From Mycolicibacterium confluentis (GTDB lineage Bacteria > Actinomycetota > Actinomycetes > Mycobacteriales > Mycobacteriaceae): DNA of 64,000 nt. The translations under genes were made by a program, and so were the position numbers. The notes beneath the pieces were generated by a model that was not told the DNA's origin, searched no databases, and was given only the letters and a program-made list of their open reading frames with translations. The stretch covers positions 5,518,001-5,582,000 of the forward strand of contig NZ_AP022612.1 of assembly GCF_010729895.1 (NCBI RefSeq), written 5' to 3'. Positions 18,763 through 28,694 of the stretch are shown here, piece by piece (the stretch's first letter is position 1; every line of letters begins with the position of its first letter).

Positions 18763-19896
18763 CTAGGCGGTGCCGCCGGCAGCGGGCCGTGGTGGCGCAG
18801 TGTTGAAGTGGCCGGCGACGGTCGCGGCGATCTGCAGGAACCGCTGCCGGGTGACGGGAGCCATCTCGCGGGAGACGTCGATGACGCCACCGGGCCGCAG
18901 GTGCGGATCGAACGGCACCTCCACCACTACCTGACCGCGGCTGGTGAACTGTTGCGCCAGAGCGGCTTTGGTCCGCTTGTCGGCGTGGCCGTCGGAGTCA
19001 TTGAGCACCACGATGGTGCGGCGAAGCAGGTCAGCCATGCCATGGTTGGCCAGCCACTCCATGGTCTGGGCGGCCGCGCCGGCGCCGTCGGCCCACGGTG
19101 ACGAGACGACGATCAACGCGTCGAGATCGCGCAGCGCCTCCTGGGTCACGGGGGCGTCCATGGTGGACCCGCAGTCCACGATCGAGATGGTGAAGTGCCG
19201 GTCGAGGCGCAGGGCGGCCTCACGGTAGATCGCAGGATCGAGGACGCGCTTGCGGGTGCTGGCGGGTTCGCCCGCCAGCACGTACAGGCCAGAGGAGTTG
19301 TTCCCGACCCGGGTGCGCAGGTCCGCGAAGCTCTCCAGGTTCACATCGCCGGCCAGTTCCCAGTAAGAACCGCGGGCGTTCGGATCGATGCGGCTGCCGA
19401 GCCTGCCGAAGGCCGTGTCGGCGTCGATGGCGACCACGCGGTCAGACGGGCGCAGTTCGGCGAAGATCGACCCCACGCTGGCGGCCACCGACGTCTTGCC
19501 GACGCCGCCCTTCCCCAGGACGCCGACCTTGTAGTAGTTGCGCAACGGCGCCCGGATGATCGCCTCGAGTTCTGCGCTGTGCCGTTCGGAGCGGGACGGC
19601 CCGAGGTTCACCAGACCGAACGTCGCCATCCGGACGGCGCGGCGCCATCCGTGCGTCGCCTGCGGCCTGCGCTTCGGGGCGGGGGGTTGTCCGAAGTCGG
19701 GCCAGGCGGTCTGGCCGGGGATCGCTGCACCCGAGACGGGGGCACGCGGAATCGCTGCGCCCGGCGGCGGAGGCGCGGGCGGCGGAGGTGCGGGCGGCGG
19801 AGGTGCGGCACCCCAACCGCCTGCCGGCGGGGGCGGCGGCGCGTACTGCTGAGGGGCCACCTGACGATCACGGAGAAAGTCTTCGCGCTCGACCAC
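18763..19896 (-). CDS. EspI/Rv3860-like ATPase with Pro-rich N-terminus
   Basis: A 377-residue protein with a Pro/Ala-rich, disordered N-terminus (about 14-75) and a MinD/ParA ATPase domain with deviant Walker A KGGVGKTS at 129-136 and a VAIDADTAFGRLG switch. The start is GTG 19896 with AGGAGG 10 bases upstream. The NLGPSRSERHSAEL motif before the P-loop mirrors NLGESPGERHYREL in the ESX-2 ATPase at 8810, so the two are paralogs. The layout matches EspI-family proteins of ESX-1, and adjacency to whiB6 also fits an ESX-1 relic. The function in secretion is inferred. Confidence 0.8.
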   Translation of the reverse strand: MVEREDFLRDRQVAPQQYAPPPPPAGGWGAAPPPPAPPPPAPPPPGAAIPRAPVSGAAIPGQTAWPDFGQPPAPKRRPQATHGWRRAVRMATFGLVNLGPSRSERHSAELEAIIRAPLRNYYKVGVLGKGGVGKTSVAASVGSIFAELRPSDRVVAIDADTAFGRLGSRIDPNARGSYWELAGDVNLESFADLRTRVGNNSSGLYVLAGEPASTRKRVLDPAIYREAALRLDRHFTISIVDCGSTMDAPVTQEALRDLDALIVVSSPWADGAGAAAQTMEWLANHGMADLLRRTIVVLNDSDGHADKRTKAALAQQFTSRGQVVVEVPFDPHLRPGGVIDVSREMAPVTRQRFLQIAATVAGHFNTAPPRPAAGGTA

Positions 19897-20225
19897 TGCT
19901 CGGGGACCTCCTGGGGTGAATTGCGGCGCGGGACGAGGCCGGGTTGCCTGTGCGCCATGGCGACCGGACGTGTCCAGTATCGACTATCGACGCCTGCCAC
20001 ATGGTGCCGTACGGGGACCCGCGCCGCAGCGCGCATCGAAAAGTCGGACCACTGCTACGTCTTCGAGCTCGATATTTCGACGCGATGCTGCGTCCTCTCA
20101 CTCGCCGACGGCGGAACCCGCACGGTCGGCCGTGTCCCCCACATGCCGTTTAGCCAGCGTCGACGGCGCCGGACCGCCCACTCAAGGCGGCGCGATGGCC
20201 CATCGACGCACTGCTACGCAAAATG

Positions 20226-20255
20226 TTGCATCGCTACGGAAATTAGTGCTACGGT
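20226..20255 (+). promoter_or_regulatory. whiB6 promoter (extended -10)
   Basis: TTGCAT (20226-20231), an 18-base spacer and TACGGT (20250-20255) preceded by TGC, the extended -10 form. The predicted start is near 20262, leaving a 5' leader of about 30 bases. GCTACG occurs three times in this stretch (20213, 20233, 20248), the last overlapping the -10. The rest of the 400-base gap from 19897 holds only the EspI-like gene's own upstream region; no other gene seen. Confidence 0.5.
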
Positions 20256-20293
20256 TCTGCCATCGAGAACGTTCCCCTTCGAGAGGAAGCCTC

Positions 20294-20659
20294 ATGACCA
20301 GCGCACTCAACCCGGGCCACCACGCACCCGACGGCGTCACCCCCTACGAGGTTGTCGGCGCCTGTGTCTCCGACCCCGACCGGTGGATGACGGCAACCGA
20401 CGAGGCCACCAAGGCCATCTGCCGGACCTGCCCGCGGCGCTGGCTCTGCGCGCGCGACGCGGTCGAGATCCCCGGCGCCGAGGGCGTCTGGGCCGGCATC
20501 GTCGTCCCTGAGAGCGGGCGAGGCCGCACGTTTGCGTTGCGGCAGTTGAGGTCCCTGGCCGAGCGCGGCGGGTATCCCGTCCGCAAGGCCACCAGGCGCC
20601 GATTCGTCGAAATCGGGGACAGCGAGGCCCCGGAATCGGCCGAACAGGTGGACGAGTAG
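20294..20659 (+). CDS. whiB6: WhiB6, iron-sulfur transcription factor
   Basis: Wbl-family regulator with an oxygen/NO-sensitive [4Fe-4S] cluster; in pathogenic mycobacteria WhiB6 controls ESX-1 gene expression. The 121-residue product shows cluster ligands C24, C43, C46 and C52 (C-x18-C-x2-C-x5-C), the GVWAG turn (64-68) and a basic C-terminal DNA-binding tail (KATRRR). ATG 20294 follows GAGAGGAAG (20281-20289). The position beside gltB matches Rv3862c, which decides the WhiB6 call over other Wbl members. No ESX-1 genes lie nearby for it to regulate. Confidence 0.9.
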   Translation: MTSALNPGHHAPDGVTPYEVVGACVSDPDRWMTATDEATKAICRTCPRRWLCARDAVEIPGAEGVWAGIVVPESGRGRTFALRQLRSLAERGGYPVRKATRRRFVEIGDSEAPESAEQVDE

Positions 20660-20747
20660 TGCACTACGCATGTCTGCGTGGCCCGTCGGCGGGATGCTGA
20701 TTGGGCTGCAGGGCAGGCCAATTCGGGGGAGGCCTGCGCAGTGTGAA

Positions 20748-20830
20748 TCGAGACCGCGGCCGTCGGGCCGGCCCGTCGGGTGGCCCGATGAGGGGGTGGC
20801 CGCGGTCTCGACTCCGCTCTGGGCGAGACC
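20748..20830 (+). terminator. Nested hairpin with competing third arm between whiB6 and gltB
   Basis: TCGAGACCGCGGCC (20748-20761) pairs with GGCCGCGGTCTCGA (20798-20811). Inside its loop TCGGGCC (20763-20769) pairs with GGCCCGA (20782-20788). The right arm can instead pair downstream: GGTCTCG (20804-20810) with CGAGACC (20824-20830). There is no U-tract. It probably ends the whiB6 transcript; the mutually exclusive pairings could also work as a switch ahead of gltB. Confidence 0.6.
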
Positions 20831-21087
20831 AGGGCCTGTCTAAAATTTGGATTTACCTTTCCGCAAACTTTTGTCCACGCCGATGCCGCGTGTCGCATGC
20901 AGTTCGACGTGCCATCTGCCCAGGTGGACGCCAGATCGCCGCGAAACCTCAGCAAATTCCCTAAGGCGGAGCTTCGAAAAGCGCCGCTTCGGGGGCCTGT
21001 GCAACTGCACCCGGGGGCCAGTGAATTCTGTTGCGGCGCAGCGAGATCGGGGCGACGAACTGCGGCCCCGTAGATGCCCGGCCATAT

Positions 21088-21167
21088 GTCACGACAATCT
21101 TACTTAGGCATGACTAAGTTGGCATGGCGGGCAATGTGTGGATTATCGTTTTACAACTTGTCGTGAC
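21088..21167 (+). promoter_or_regulatory. Nested palindromes upstream of gltB
   Basis: GTCACGACAA (21088-21097) and TTGTCGTGAC (21158-21167) are perfect inverted repeats 60 bases apart. Between them ACTTAG (21102-21107) and CTAAGT (21114-21119) form a second palindrome. The stretch around them is AT-richer than the genome, as expected for a promoter. This looks like a two-site operator with possible DNA looping for gltBD. The factor is unknown; the inner site is only weakly IdeR-like. Nothing coding was supported in 20831-21343. Confidence 0.45.
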
Positions 21168-21303
21168 CTGACTCAAACGGGTCGCCGTTCAGCGCTGCAC
21201 GGGCCCGCCCCAGACACATGGGGGTCATGACAAACAGACCGAGGGGCCCCGCCCGCTACCTCCGGGACGGCGGCGTAGGCCCTGATCAGACATGTGAAGA
21301 AGC

Positions 21304-21329
21304 GAAGAGAAGCCCCCAAAGCTCTCTTC
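21304..21329 (+). promoter_or_regulatory. Hairpin just before the gltB start
   Basis: GAAGAGA (21304-21310) pairs with TCTCTTC (21323-21329) around a 12-base loop, ending 3 bases before the AAGGGG ribosome site (21332-21337) of the proposed GTG start. It could influence ribosome access. If translation instead began at ATG 21218, this stem would be inside the coding region. Confidence 0.35.
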
Positions 21330-21343
21330 ACGAAGGGGTCCAG

Positions 21344-24300
21344 GTGGGTTTTCCGGACGGCAGAGCGCCCCGCAGCGCCGGGCTTTACAACCCTGCATAT
21401 GAGCACGACTCGTGTGGCGTTGCCATGGTCGTCGATATGCATGGCCGACGCAGCCGCGACATCGTCGACAAGGCCATCACGGCGCTGGTGAACCTGGAGC
21501 ACCGCGGTGCGCAGGGCGCCGAGCCCAACACCGGCGACGGCGCGGGAATCCTGCTGCAGGTTCCGGACAGGTTCCTCCGCGAGGTCTGCGGCGAGCAGGG
21601 GATCAATCTGCCCGCGCCCGGCAGCTACGCCACCGGCATCGCATTCCTGCCGCAGTCCGCGAAGGACGCCGCCGCCGCGTGCGCAGCGCTGGAGAAGATC
21701 GTCGAGGCCGAGGGCCTGGACCTGCTCGGCTGGCGCGACGTTCCCACCGACGAGTCCTCGCTGGGCGCGCTCGCCCGCGACGCCATGCCGACGTTCCGGC
21801 AGATCTTCATCGCCGGCGCCGACGGCATGGACCTCGAACGTCGCGCCTACGTGATCCGCAAGCGCGCCGAGCACGAACTCGGCACCAAGGGCCCCGGCCA
21901 GGACGGCCCCGGACGCGAGACCGTGTACTTCCCGAGCCTGTCGGGACAGACGTTCGTCTACAAGGGCATGCTGACCACGCCGCAGCTCAAGGCGTTCTAC
22001 CTCGATCTGCAGGACGACCGCCTTGAGAGTTCGCTGGGCATCGTGCACTCGCGCTTCTCGACCAACACGTTCCCCTCGTGGCCGCTGGCCCACCCGTTCC
22101 GCCGGGTCGCCCACAACGGTGAGATCAACACCGTCACCGGCAACGAGAACTGGATGCGGGCCCGCGAGGCGCTGATCCACACTGACGTCTTCGGCTATCA
22201 CAACGACCTGAACAAGATCTTCCCGGTCTGTACGCCGGGCGCCTCCGACACCGCACGGTTCGACGAGGTCCTCGAACTGCTGCACCTCGGTGGGCGCAGC
22301 CTGGCGCATGCCGTGCTGATGATGATCCCCGAGGCGTGGGAGCGCAACGAGGACATGGACCCGGCCCGCCGGGCCTTCTACCGCTACCACGCCTCGCTCA
22401 TGGAGCCGTGGGACGGACCGGCGTCGGTGTGCTTCACCGACGGCACCGTCGTCGGCGCGGTGCTCGACCGCAACGGACTGCGTCCGTCGCGCGTCTGGGT
22501 CACCGACGACGGCCTGGTGGTCATGGCGTCCGAGGCCGGCGTGCTCGACATCGATCCCAGCAGGGTGGTCAAGCGCCTGCGCCTGCAGCCGGGCCGCATG
22601 TTCCTGGTGGACACCGCGCAGGGCCGCATCGTCGAAGACGAGGAGATCAAGGCCCAGCTTGCCGCCGAGCACCCCTACGAGGAGTGGCTCGAGGACGGCC
22701 GGTTCCACCTCAGCGAGCTGCCCGAGGGCAACTACGTCAAGATGCCGCACCACCGCGTGGTGCTGCGCCAGCAGACCTTCGGCTACACCTACGAGGAGCT
22801 GAACCTCCTGGTGGCCCCGATGGCCCGCACGGGCGCCGAGGCCCTGGGCTCGATGGGCACCGACACTCCGATCGCGGTGCTCTCGCAGCGCCCGCGGATG
22901 CTCTTCGACTACTTCCAGCAGTTGTTCGCGCAGGTGACCAACCCGCCTCTGGACGCCATCCGCGAAGAGGTGGTGACCAGCCTGCAGGGTGTGATCGGCC
23001 CCGAGGGCGACCTGCTCAACCCCGACGAGAGCTCCTGTCGCCAGATCGTGGTGCCGCAGCCCATCCTGCGCAACATCGAACTGGCCAAGCTGATCAACGT
23101 CGACCCCGACCATGAGATCCGCGGTCGCAAGCACGGCCTGCGGGCCGCCGTGGTGCAGTGCCTCTACCCCGTCGCCGACGGCGGCCCGGGTCTGCGCCGC
23201 GCGCTCGAGGACGTGCGCAAGCGGGTTTCGCAGGCCATCCGCAACGGCGCGCGCATCATCGTGCTGTCCGACCGGGAGTCCAACGAGTGGCTGGCGCCGA
23301 TCCCGTCGCTGCTGTCGGTGGCCGCGGTGCACCATCACCTGGTGCGTGAACGCACCCGCACCCAGGTGGGCCTGGTCGTCGAGGCCGGCGATGCCCGCGA
23401 GGTGCACCACATGGCGATGCTGTGTGGATTCGGTGCCGCCGCGATCAACCCGTACATGGCGTTCGAGTCGATCGAGGACATGGTTGACCGCGGCGTCATC
23501 ACCGGGTTGTCCAGTGACGAGGCCAAGAACAACTACGTCAAGGCCGCGGGCAAGGGTGTGCTGAAGGTGATGTCCAAGATGGGCATCTCGACCCTGGCCT
23601 CCTACACCGGCGCGCAGTTGTTCCAGGCGATCGGCATCAGCCAGCGTGTGCTCGACGAGTACTTCACCGGGTTGCACTGCGCCACCGGCGGAATCGACCT
23701 CGACGACATCGCGGCCGAAGTCGCGACCCGGCACGAACTGGCCTACCTGGAGCGTCCCGACGAGCGGGCGCACCGTGAACTCGAGGTGGGCGGCGAATAC
23801 CAGTGGCGCCGCGAGGGTGAATACCACCTGTTCAACCCCGACACGGTGTTCAAGCTGCAGCATTCGACGCGCACCGGCCAGTACTCCGTGTTCAAGGAGT
23901 ACACCAAGCTGGTCGACGACCAGAGCGAGCGGATGGCATCGCTGCGCGGCCTGCTGAAGTTCAAAGAGGGTGTCCGCCAGCCGGTTCCGATTGACGAGGT
24001 CGAGCCCGCCAGCGAGATCGTCAAGCGCTTCTCCACGGGCGCGATGAGCTACGGGTCGATCTCGGCCGAGGCACACGAGACGCTGGCCATCGCGATGAAC
24101 CGCCTCGGCGGCCGGTCGAACTCCGGTGAGGGCGGCGAGTCCGTCGACCGCTTCGAACCCGACGCCAACGGCGACTGGCGCCGCAGTGCGATCAAGCAGG
24201 TGGCCTCGGCGCGCTTCGGCGTCACGAGCCACTACCTGACCAACTGCACCGACATCCAGATCAAGATGGCCCAGGGTGCGAAACCCGGTGAGGGCGGTCA

Positions 24301-25954
24301 GCTTCCGGGACACAAGGTGTACCCGTGGGTGGCCGAGGTGCGGCACTCCACGCCCGGCGTCGGCCTGATCTCGCCGCCGCCGCACCACGACATCTACTCG
24401 ATCGAGGATCTGGCCCAGCTGATCCACGATCTGAAGAACGCCAACCCGGCCGCGCGTATCCACGTAAAGCTGGTCAGCGAGAACGGTGTCGGCACGGTCG
24501 CCGCGGGCGTCTCCAAGGCACACGCCGACGTCGTGCTGATCTCGGGTCACGACGGTGGCACCGGTGCCACGCCGCTGACGTCGCAGAAGCACGCCGGCGC
24601 GCCGTGGGAACTCGGCCTGGCCGAAACGCAGCAGACCCTGCTGCTCAACGGACTCCGCGATCGCATCGTGGTGCAGGTCGACGGTCAGCTCAAGACCGGC
24701 CGCGACGTGGTGGTCGCGGCGCTGCTCGGTGCCGAGGAGTTCGGCTTCGCGACCGCGCCGCTGGTGGTCTCCGGCTGCATCATGATGCGGGTGTGCCACC
24801 TGGACACCTGCCCCGTGGGTGTGGCCACGCAGAACCCGGTGCTGCGCGAGCGCTTCAACGGCAAGCCCGAGTTCGTCGAGAACTTCTTCCTCTTCATCGC
24901 CGAAGAGGTCCGGGAGCTTATGGCGCAGTTGGGCTTCCGGACGATCAACGAGATGGTCGGTCAGGTCAGCGCACTCGACACCGCGCGGGCCGCCGAGCAC
25001 TGGAAGGCTTACAAGCTGGACCTGACGCCGGTGCTGCACGAGCCCGAGTCGGCCTTCATGAACCAGGACCTGTACTGCAGTTCGCGCCAAGACCACGGCC
25101 TCGACAAGGCGCTGGACCAGCAGCTGATCACGCAGTGCCGCGAGGCGCTGGACAGCGGCACCCCGGTGCGCTTCACGACCAAGATCGCCAACGTCAACCG
25201 CACGGTCGGCACGATGCTGGGCCATGAGGTGACCAAGGTCTACGGCGGCCAGGGCCTGCCCGACGGGACCATCGACATCACGTTCGAGGGCTCGGCGGGC
25301 AACAGCTTCGGCGCCTTCGTGCCCAAGGGCATCACGCTGCGGGTCTATGGCGATGCCAATGACTATGTGGGCAAGGGCCTTTCGGGTGGACGGATCGTCG
25401 TCAGGCCGTCCGACGGCGCGCCCGAGGGCTACGTCGCCGAGGAGAACATCATCGGCGGCAACGTGATCCTGTTCGGCGCCACCAGCGGATCCGCGTTCCT
25501 GCGCGGCGTCGTGGGTGAGCGCTTCGCCGTCCGCAACTCGGGCGCCCACGCGGTGGTCGAGGGTGTGGGCGATCACGGATGTGAGTACATGACGGGTGGC
25601 CGGGTCGTGATCCTGGGCGCCACCGGGCGCAACTTCGCCGCGGGTATGTCGGGCGGCATCGCCTTCGTCTACGACCCGAACCGCGCCCTGCCCGACAATC
25701 TGAACGGAGAGATGGTCGCTCTTGAAGCTCTGGACGACGCCGACCTCGAATGGTTGCACGAAATGATCACTGCGCACGTTGATGCCACTGACTCTGCTGT
25801 CGGACAACGGATCCTGGCCGACTGGCCAGCCCAGCAGCAGCATTTCGTCAAGGTGATGCCGCGCGACTACCGGCGGGTCCTCGAGGCCATCGCCGATGCC
25901 GAAGCCGCGGGCGCATGCGTCGACGACGCGATCATGGCGGCCGCTCGTGGGTGA
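21344..25954 (+). CDS. gltB: Glutamate synthase large (alpha) subunit
   Basis: Catalyses glutamine + 2-oxoglutarate + NADPH to two glutamates, the key ammonium-assimilation step with glutamine synthetase. Proposed start GTG 21344 gives 1536 residues, close to the family size, with AAGGGG 6 bases upstream; an in-frame ATG at 21218 would add 42 unlikely residues. The N-terminal nucleophile Cys lies in HDSCGVAMV after a short propeptide (GLYNPAYE). An FMN-binding TIM-barrel and the [3Fe-4S] motif C-x5-C-x4-C ([12 protein letters not shown]) follow, then the C-terminal beta-helix ([25 protein letters not shown]). It overlaps gltD by 8 bases. Confidence 0.97.
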   Translation: MGFPDGRAPRSAGLYNPAYEHDSCGVAMVVDMHGRRSRDIVDKAITALVNLEHRGAQGAEPNTGDGAGILLQVPDRFLREVCGEQGINLPAPGSYATGIAFLPQSAKDAAAACAALEKIVEAEGLDLLGWRDVPTDESSLGALARDAMPTFRQIFIAGADGMDLERRAYVIRKRAEHELGTKGPGQDGPGRETVYFPSLSGQTFVYKGMLTTPQLKAFYLDLQDDRLESSLGIVHSRFSTNTFPSWPLAHPFRRVAHNGEINTVTGNENWMRAREALIHTDVFGYHNDLNKIFPVCTPGASDTARFDEVLELLHLGGRSLAHAVLMMIPEAWERNEDMDPARRAFYRYHASLMEPWDGPASVCFTDGTVVGAVLDRNGLRPSRVWVTDDGLVVMASEAGVLDIDPSRVVKRLRLQPGRMFLVDTAQGRIVEDEEIKAQLAAEHPYEEWLEDGRFHLSELPEGNYVKMPHHRVVLRQQTFGYTYEELNLLVAPMARTGAEALGSMGTDTPIAVLSQRPRMLFDYFQQLFAQVTNPPLDAIREEVVTSLQGVIGPEGDLLNPDESSCRQIVVPQPILRNIELAKLINVDPDHEIRGRKHGLRAAVVQCLYPVADGGPGLRRALEDVRKRVSQAIRNGARIIVLSDRESNEWLAPIPSLLSVAAVHHHLVRERTRTQVGLVVEAGDAREVHHMAMLCGFGAAAINPYMAFESIEDMVDRGVITGLSSDEAKNNYVKAAGKGVLKVMSKMGISTLASYTGAQLFQAIGISQRVLDEYFTGLHCATGGIDLDDIAAEVATRHELAYLERPDERAHRELEVGGEYQWRREGEYHLFNPDTVFKLQHSTRTGQYSVFKEYTKLVDDQSERMASLRGLLKFKEGVRQPVPIDEVEPASEIVKRFSTGAMSYGSISAEAHETLAIAMNRLGGRSNSGEGGESVDRFEPDANGDWRRSAIKQVASARFGVTSHYLTNCTDIQIKMAQGAKPGEGGQLPGHKVYPWVAEVRHSTPGVGLISPPPHHDIYSIEDLAQLIHDLKNANPAARIHVKLVSENGVGTVAAGVSKAHADVVLISGHDGGTGATPLTSQKHAGAPWELGLAETQQTLLLNGLRDRIVVQVDGQLKTGRDVVVAALLGAEEFGFATAPLVVSGCIMMRVCHLDTCPVGVATQNPVLRERFNGKPEFVENFFLFIAEEVRELMAQLGFRTINEMVGQVSALDTARAAEHWKAYKLDLTPVLHEPESAFMNQDLYCSSRQDHGLDKALDQQLITQCREALDSGTPVRFTTKIANVNRTVGTMLGHEVTKVYGGQGLPDGTIDITFEGSAGNSFGAFVPKGITLRVYGDANDYVGKGLSGGRIVVRPSDGAPEGYVAEENIIGGNVILFGATSGSAFLRGVVGERFAVRNSGAHAVVEGVGDHGCEYMTGGRVVILGATGRNFAAGMSGGIAFVYDPNRALPDNLNGEMVALEALDDADLEWLHEMITAHVDATDSAVGQRILADWPAQQQHFVKVMPRDYRRVLEAIADAEAAGACVDDAIMAAARG

Positions 25955-27413
25955 TCCAAGCGGCTTCCTGAAGCACACCCACCGTGAGACGCCGGCCCGT
26001 CGCCCCGTGCCACTGCGGCTCAAGGACTGGCGCGAGGTCTACGAGGAGTTCAGCCACGACACCCTGCAGGCGCAGGCGTCGCGGTGCATGGACTGCGGTA
26101 TCCCGTTCTGCCACAACGGATGCCCGCTGGGCAACCTGATCCCGGAGTGGAACGACCTGGTGTTCCGCGGCCGGTGGCGCGATGCCATCGAGCGGTTGCA
26201 CGCGACCAACAACTTCCCGGAGTTCACCGGCCGGCTGTGCCCCGCGCCGTGCGAGGCGTCATGCGTTCTGGGCATCAACCAGGATCCGGTGACCATCAAG
26301 CAGGTCGAGGTCGAGATCATCGACAACGCCTTCGACGAGGGCTGGGTTGTGCCGCTGCCGCCGGAGGTGTTGACCGGAAAGAAGGTCGCCGTCGTCGGCT
26401 CCGGACCGGCCGGCCTGGCCGCCGCCCAGCAGTTGACCCGGGCTGGGCACCACGTCACGGTCTTCGAGCGTGCCGACCGGATCGGCGGCCTGCTGCGCTA
26501 CGGCATCCCCGAGTTCAAGATGGAGAAGCGGCACATCGACCGCCGTCTCGAGCAGATGGAGGCCGAGGGCACGGTCTTCCGTGCGGGCGTCAACGTCGGC
26601 GTCGACATCACCGTCGAGCAGCTGCGTGAGGACTTCGACGCCGTGGTGCTGGCGGGCGGCGCCACCGCGTGGCGTGACCTGCCGGTCCCCGGGCGTGAAC
26701 TCGAGGGCATCTATCAGGCGATGGAGTTCCTGCCGTGGGCCAACCGGGTCCAACTCGGCGACCCCGTCACCGACGACGACGGCCAGCCGCCCATCACGGC
26801 CAAGGGCAAGAAGGTCGTCATCATCGGCGGCGGCGACACCGGTGCCGACTGCCTCGGCACGTCGCACCGCCAGGGCGCGGCCAGCGTGCACCAGTTCGAG
26901 ATCATGCCGCGGCCCCCGGAGACCCGGGCCGAATCGACGCCGTGGCCGACCTACCCACTGATGTTCCGGGTGTCCTCGGCGCACGAGGAGGGCGGGGAGC
27001 GCGTGTTCTCCGTCAACACCGAGGCGTTCGTGGGCGAGAACGGCCACGTCAAGGCGCTCAAGGTGCACGAGGTCGTGATGAAGGCCGGCAAGTTCGAGAA
27101 GGTCGAGGGCACGGACTTCGAGCTGGAGGCCGACCTGGTGCTCTTGGCGATGGGTTTTGTGGGCCCGGAGAAGCCCGGCCTGCTGACCGACCTTGGCGTC
27201 GAGTTCACCGATCGCGGCAACGTCGCGCGCGATGACGACTTCCAGACCACGGTTCCCGGCGTCTTCGTTGCCGGCGACATGGGCCGCGGACAGTCGCTGA
27301 TCGTGTGGGCGATCGCCGAGGGGCGGGCTGCGGCGGCCGGCGTCGATCGGTTCCTCACCGGTGAGACGGCACTTCCGGTGCCGATCAAGCCGACGGCCGC
27401 TCCCCAACGGTAG
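25947..27413 (+). CDS. gltD: Glutamate synthase small (beta) subunit
   Basis: NADPH-oxidising flavoprotein that feeds electrons to GltB. GTG 25947 gives 488 residues (the family length) and overlaps the gltB stop by 8 bases, so translation is coupled. It has N-terminal [4Fe-4S] Cys clusters ([24 protein letters not shown]), an FAD motif [12 protein letters not shown] near residue 150, an NADPH motif [12 protein letters not shown] near 295 and a C-terminal FAD-contacting [14 protein letters not shown] segment. Confidence 0.97.
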   Translation: MGDPSGFLKHTHRETPARRPVPLRLKDWREVYEEFSHDTLQAQASRCMDCGIPFCHNGCPLGNLIPEWNDLVFRGRWRDAIERLHATNNFPEFTGRLCPAPCEASCVLGINQDPVTIKQVEVEIIDNAFDEGWVVPLPPEVLTGKKVAVVGSGPAGLAAAQQLTRAGHHVTVFERADRIGGLLRYGIPEFKMEKRHIDRRLEQMEAEGTVFRAGVNVGVDITVEQLREDFDAVVLAGGATAWRDLPVPGRELEGIYQAMEFLPWANRVQLGDPVTDDDGQPPITAKGKKVVIIGGGDTGADCLGTSHRQGAASVHQFEIMPRPPETRAESTPWPTYPLMFRVSSAHEEGGERVFSVNTEAFVGENGHVKALKVHEVVMKAGKFEKVEGTDFELEADLVLLAMGFVGPEKPGLLTDLGVEFTDRGNVARDDDFQTTVPGVFVAGDMGRGQSLIVWAIAEGRAAAAGVDRFLTGETALPVPIKPTAAPQR

Positions 27414-27560
27414 TCACACTAGTCACACCAGAATCATCCGACTTTAACTCGGCGTGCCTCGTCGGGTTTGCCGGTTTACCGGGTTTTAATGTGTGACAGC
27501 GGGCACTGCGGTAGTGTGGGGCCCCGGTCCAGCTATTTCGACCGCAGGGAAGTGATAGCA

Positions 27561-27701
27561 GTGCACGTCAACCCATTGTCCCGCTCGCGGGTGGGGCGAA
27601 TCGCCTGGTCATTGTTCCGGCATCCCGTCAAGAGCCGGGAGTTCCCGGCCAAACACGAGCGGTTGGTGACCCCCGCCGAGATCCTTCGCTACGGCGTCTA
27701 G
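27561..27701 (+). CDS. Small conserved mycobacterial protein (Rv3857c-like position)
   Basis: A 46-residue basic protein (from GTG 27561; GTG 27552 would add 3 residues) with AGGGA 10 bases upstream. It reads VNPLSRSRVGRIAWSLFRHP and ends AEILRYGV. The mix of Arg/Lys with IAWSLF suggests a peripheral membrane or nucleic-acid contact, but no domain is recognised. It lies after gltD where M. tuberculosis has the small gene Rv3857c. Function unknown; the downstream hairpin supports a transcription unit. Confidence 0.6.
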   Translation: MHVNPLSRSRVGRIAWSLFRHPVKSREFPAKHERLVTPAEILRYGV

Positions 27702-27714
27702 CACACCGCGGCAC

Positions 27715-27747
27715 GCCGGCGTGGGCCACACGAGCCCTCACGCCGGC
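27715..27747. terminator. Bidirectional terminator hairpin
   Basis: GCCGGCGTG (27715-27723) pairs with CACGCCGGC (27739-27747), extended by GGC/GCC with a 2-base bulge and a short loop. It lies between the convergent small gene and the LLM oxidoreductase, so it can end both transcripts. Confidence 0.65.
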
Positions 27748-27775
27748 GCCAATTTGCCAGGTCTGCACGCTGCGG

Positions 27776-28627
27776 TCACTGGCTGAGCAGGCCCGAGTCC
27801 CGGATCGTCTGCGCCAACGGTTCGAGCACCGCGGGATCATAGGGCGACGGCAGGTAGACGATCGCGAGATCCAGTCCCTCGGCGCCCAGGGCGGCGGCCT
27901 CGTCGACCACCTTCTGATAGTCGTGCTCGGGGCTCAATCGGACATGGGAGGACAGCATGATCTCCTTCGGGTCGCGGCCGATGTCAGCGCAGTGCGCGGC
28001 CAACACGTCCCGCTTACGCGCGAACTCCTCCGGCGGGCCGCCCACGTAATTCCAGTGGTCGGCGTACTGCGCCGTGATCCGCAGGGTGCGCTTCTCGCCG
28101 CTGCCGCCGATGCAGATCGGCGGGTTGGGCTGCTGCGGGCCCTTGGGCTCGTTGCGGGCGTCGGTGAGTTGGTAGAACGTGCCGTCGAAGGTCGTCGTCT
28201 CCTGACTGAGCAGTCCCTTGAGCACCTGACATGCCTCCTCGAACCGGTCGAAGCGCTCCTTGATGCTGCCCAACTCGATGCCGTAGGCCCCGGACTCCTC
28301 CTCGTTCCAGCCCGCGCCGATGCCCAGTTCGAGGCGCCCGTTCGAAACGATGTCCAGCGCTGAGGCCATGTTGGCCAGCACCGCAGGATGGCGGTAGTGG
28401 ATGCCGGTGACCAGGACGCCGACCCGCAACCGCTCCGTGGCCTGCGCGAGCGCCGTCAGCGTCACCCATCCCTCAAGGCACGGCCCGGTGGGGTCTGAGA
28501 AGATCGGATAGAAGTGGTCGAAGGTCCAACCCGACTCGAAGACGTCGATCTGGTCAGCGGCCTTCCAGACCGCGAGCATGTCGGACCATGTGGTGTTCTG
28601 CGGTGAGGTTTTGAACGCGAATCGCAT
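27776..28627 (-). CDS. LLM-class F420-dependent oxidoreductase
   Basis: Luciferase-like TIM-barrel flavin/F420 enzyme of 283 residues from ATG 28627 (MRFAFKTSP); a longer N-terminus to 28696 is open but not family-like. Seen: FESGWTFDHFYP near the N-terminus, LRVGVLVTGIHYRHPAVLA, RLELGIGAGWNEEE (a hallmark of mycobacterial F420 LLM proteins), PPICIGGSGE and RRT-type C-terminus. The substrate cannot be told. I recall no counterpart between Rv3857c and Rv3856c, so it may be an insertion relative to M. tuberculosis. It is divergent from the PHP gene. Confidence 0.87.
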   Translation of the reverse strand: MRFAFKTSPQNTTWSDMLAVWKAADQIDVFESGWTFDHFYPIFSDPTGPCLEGWVTLTALAQATERLRVGVLVTGIHYRHPAVLANMASALDIVSNGRLELGIGAGWNEEESGAYGIELGSIKERFDRFEEACQVLKGLLSQETTTFDGTFYQLTDARNEPKGPQQPNPPICIGGSGEKRTLRITAQYADHWNYVGGPPEEFARKRDVLAAHCADIGRDPKEIMLSSHVRLSPEHDYQKVVDEAAALGAEGLDLAIVYLPSPYDPAVLEPLAQTIRDSGLLSQ

Positions 28628-28694
28628 GACACCGAGGCTAATCGCGACCCGCAGACGGCGCTTCACGTCAACGAAGTCCGGGCACACTGGAGAC

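Noticed and set aside
21101..21120. IdeR box upstream of gltB
   Set aside because: The palindrome ACTTAG-GCATGA-CTAAGT matches the 19-base IdeR consensus at only about 11 positions, and gltB is not a known IdeR target.
21173..26023. 1616-residue open frame antisense to gltB
   Set aside because: It runs opposite gltB in a high-GC gene whose codon bias leaves the complementary frame open. The translation is low-complexity and matches no family, while gltB is beyond doubt.
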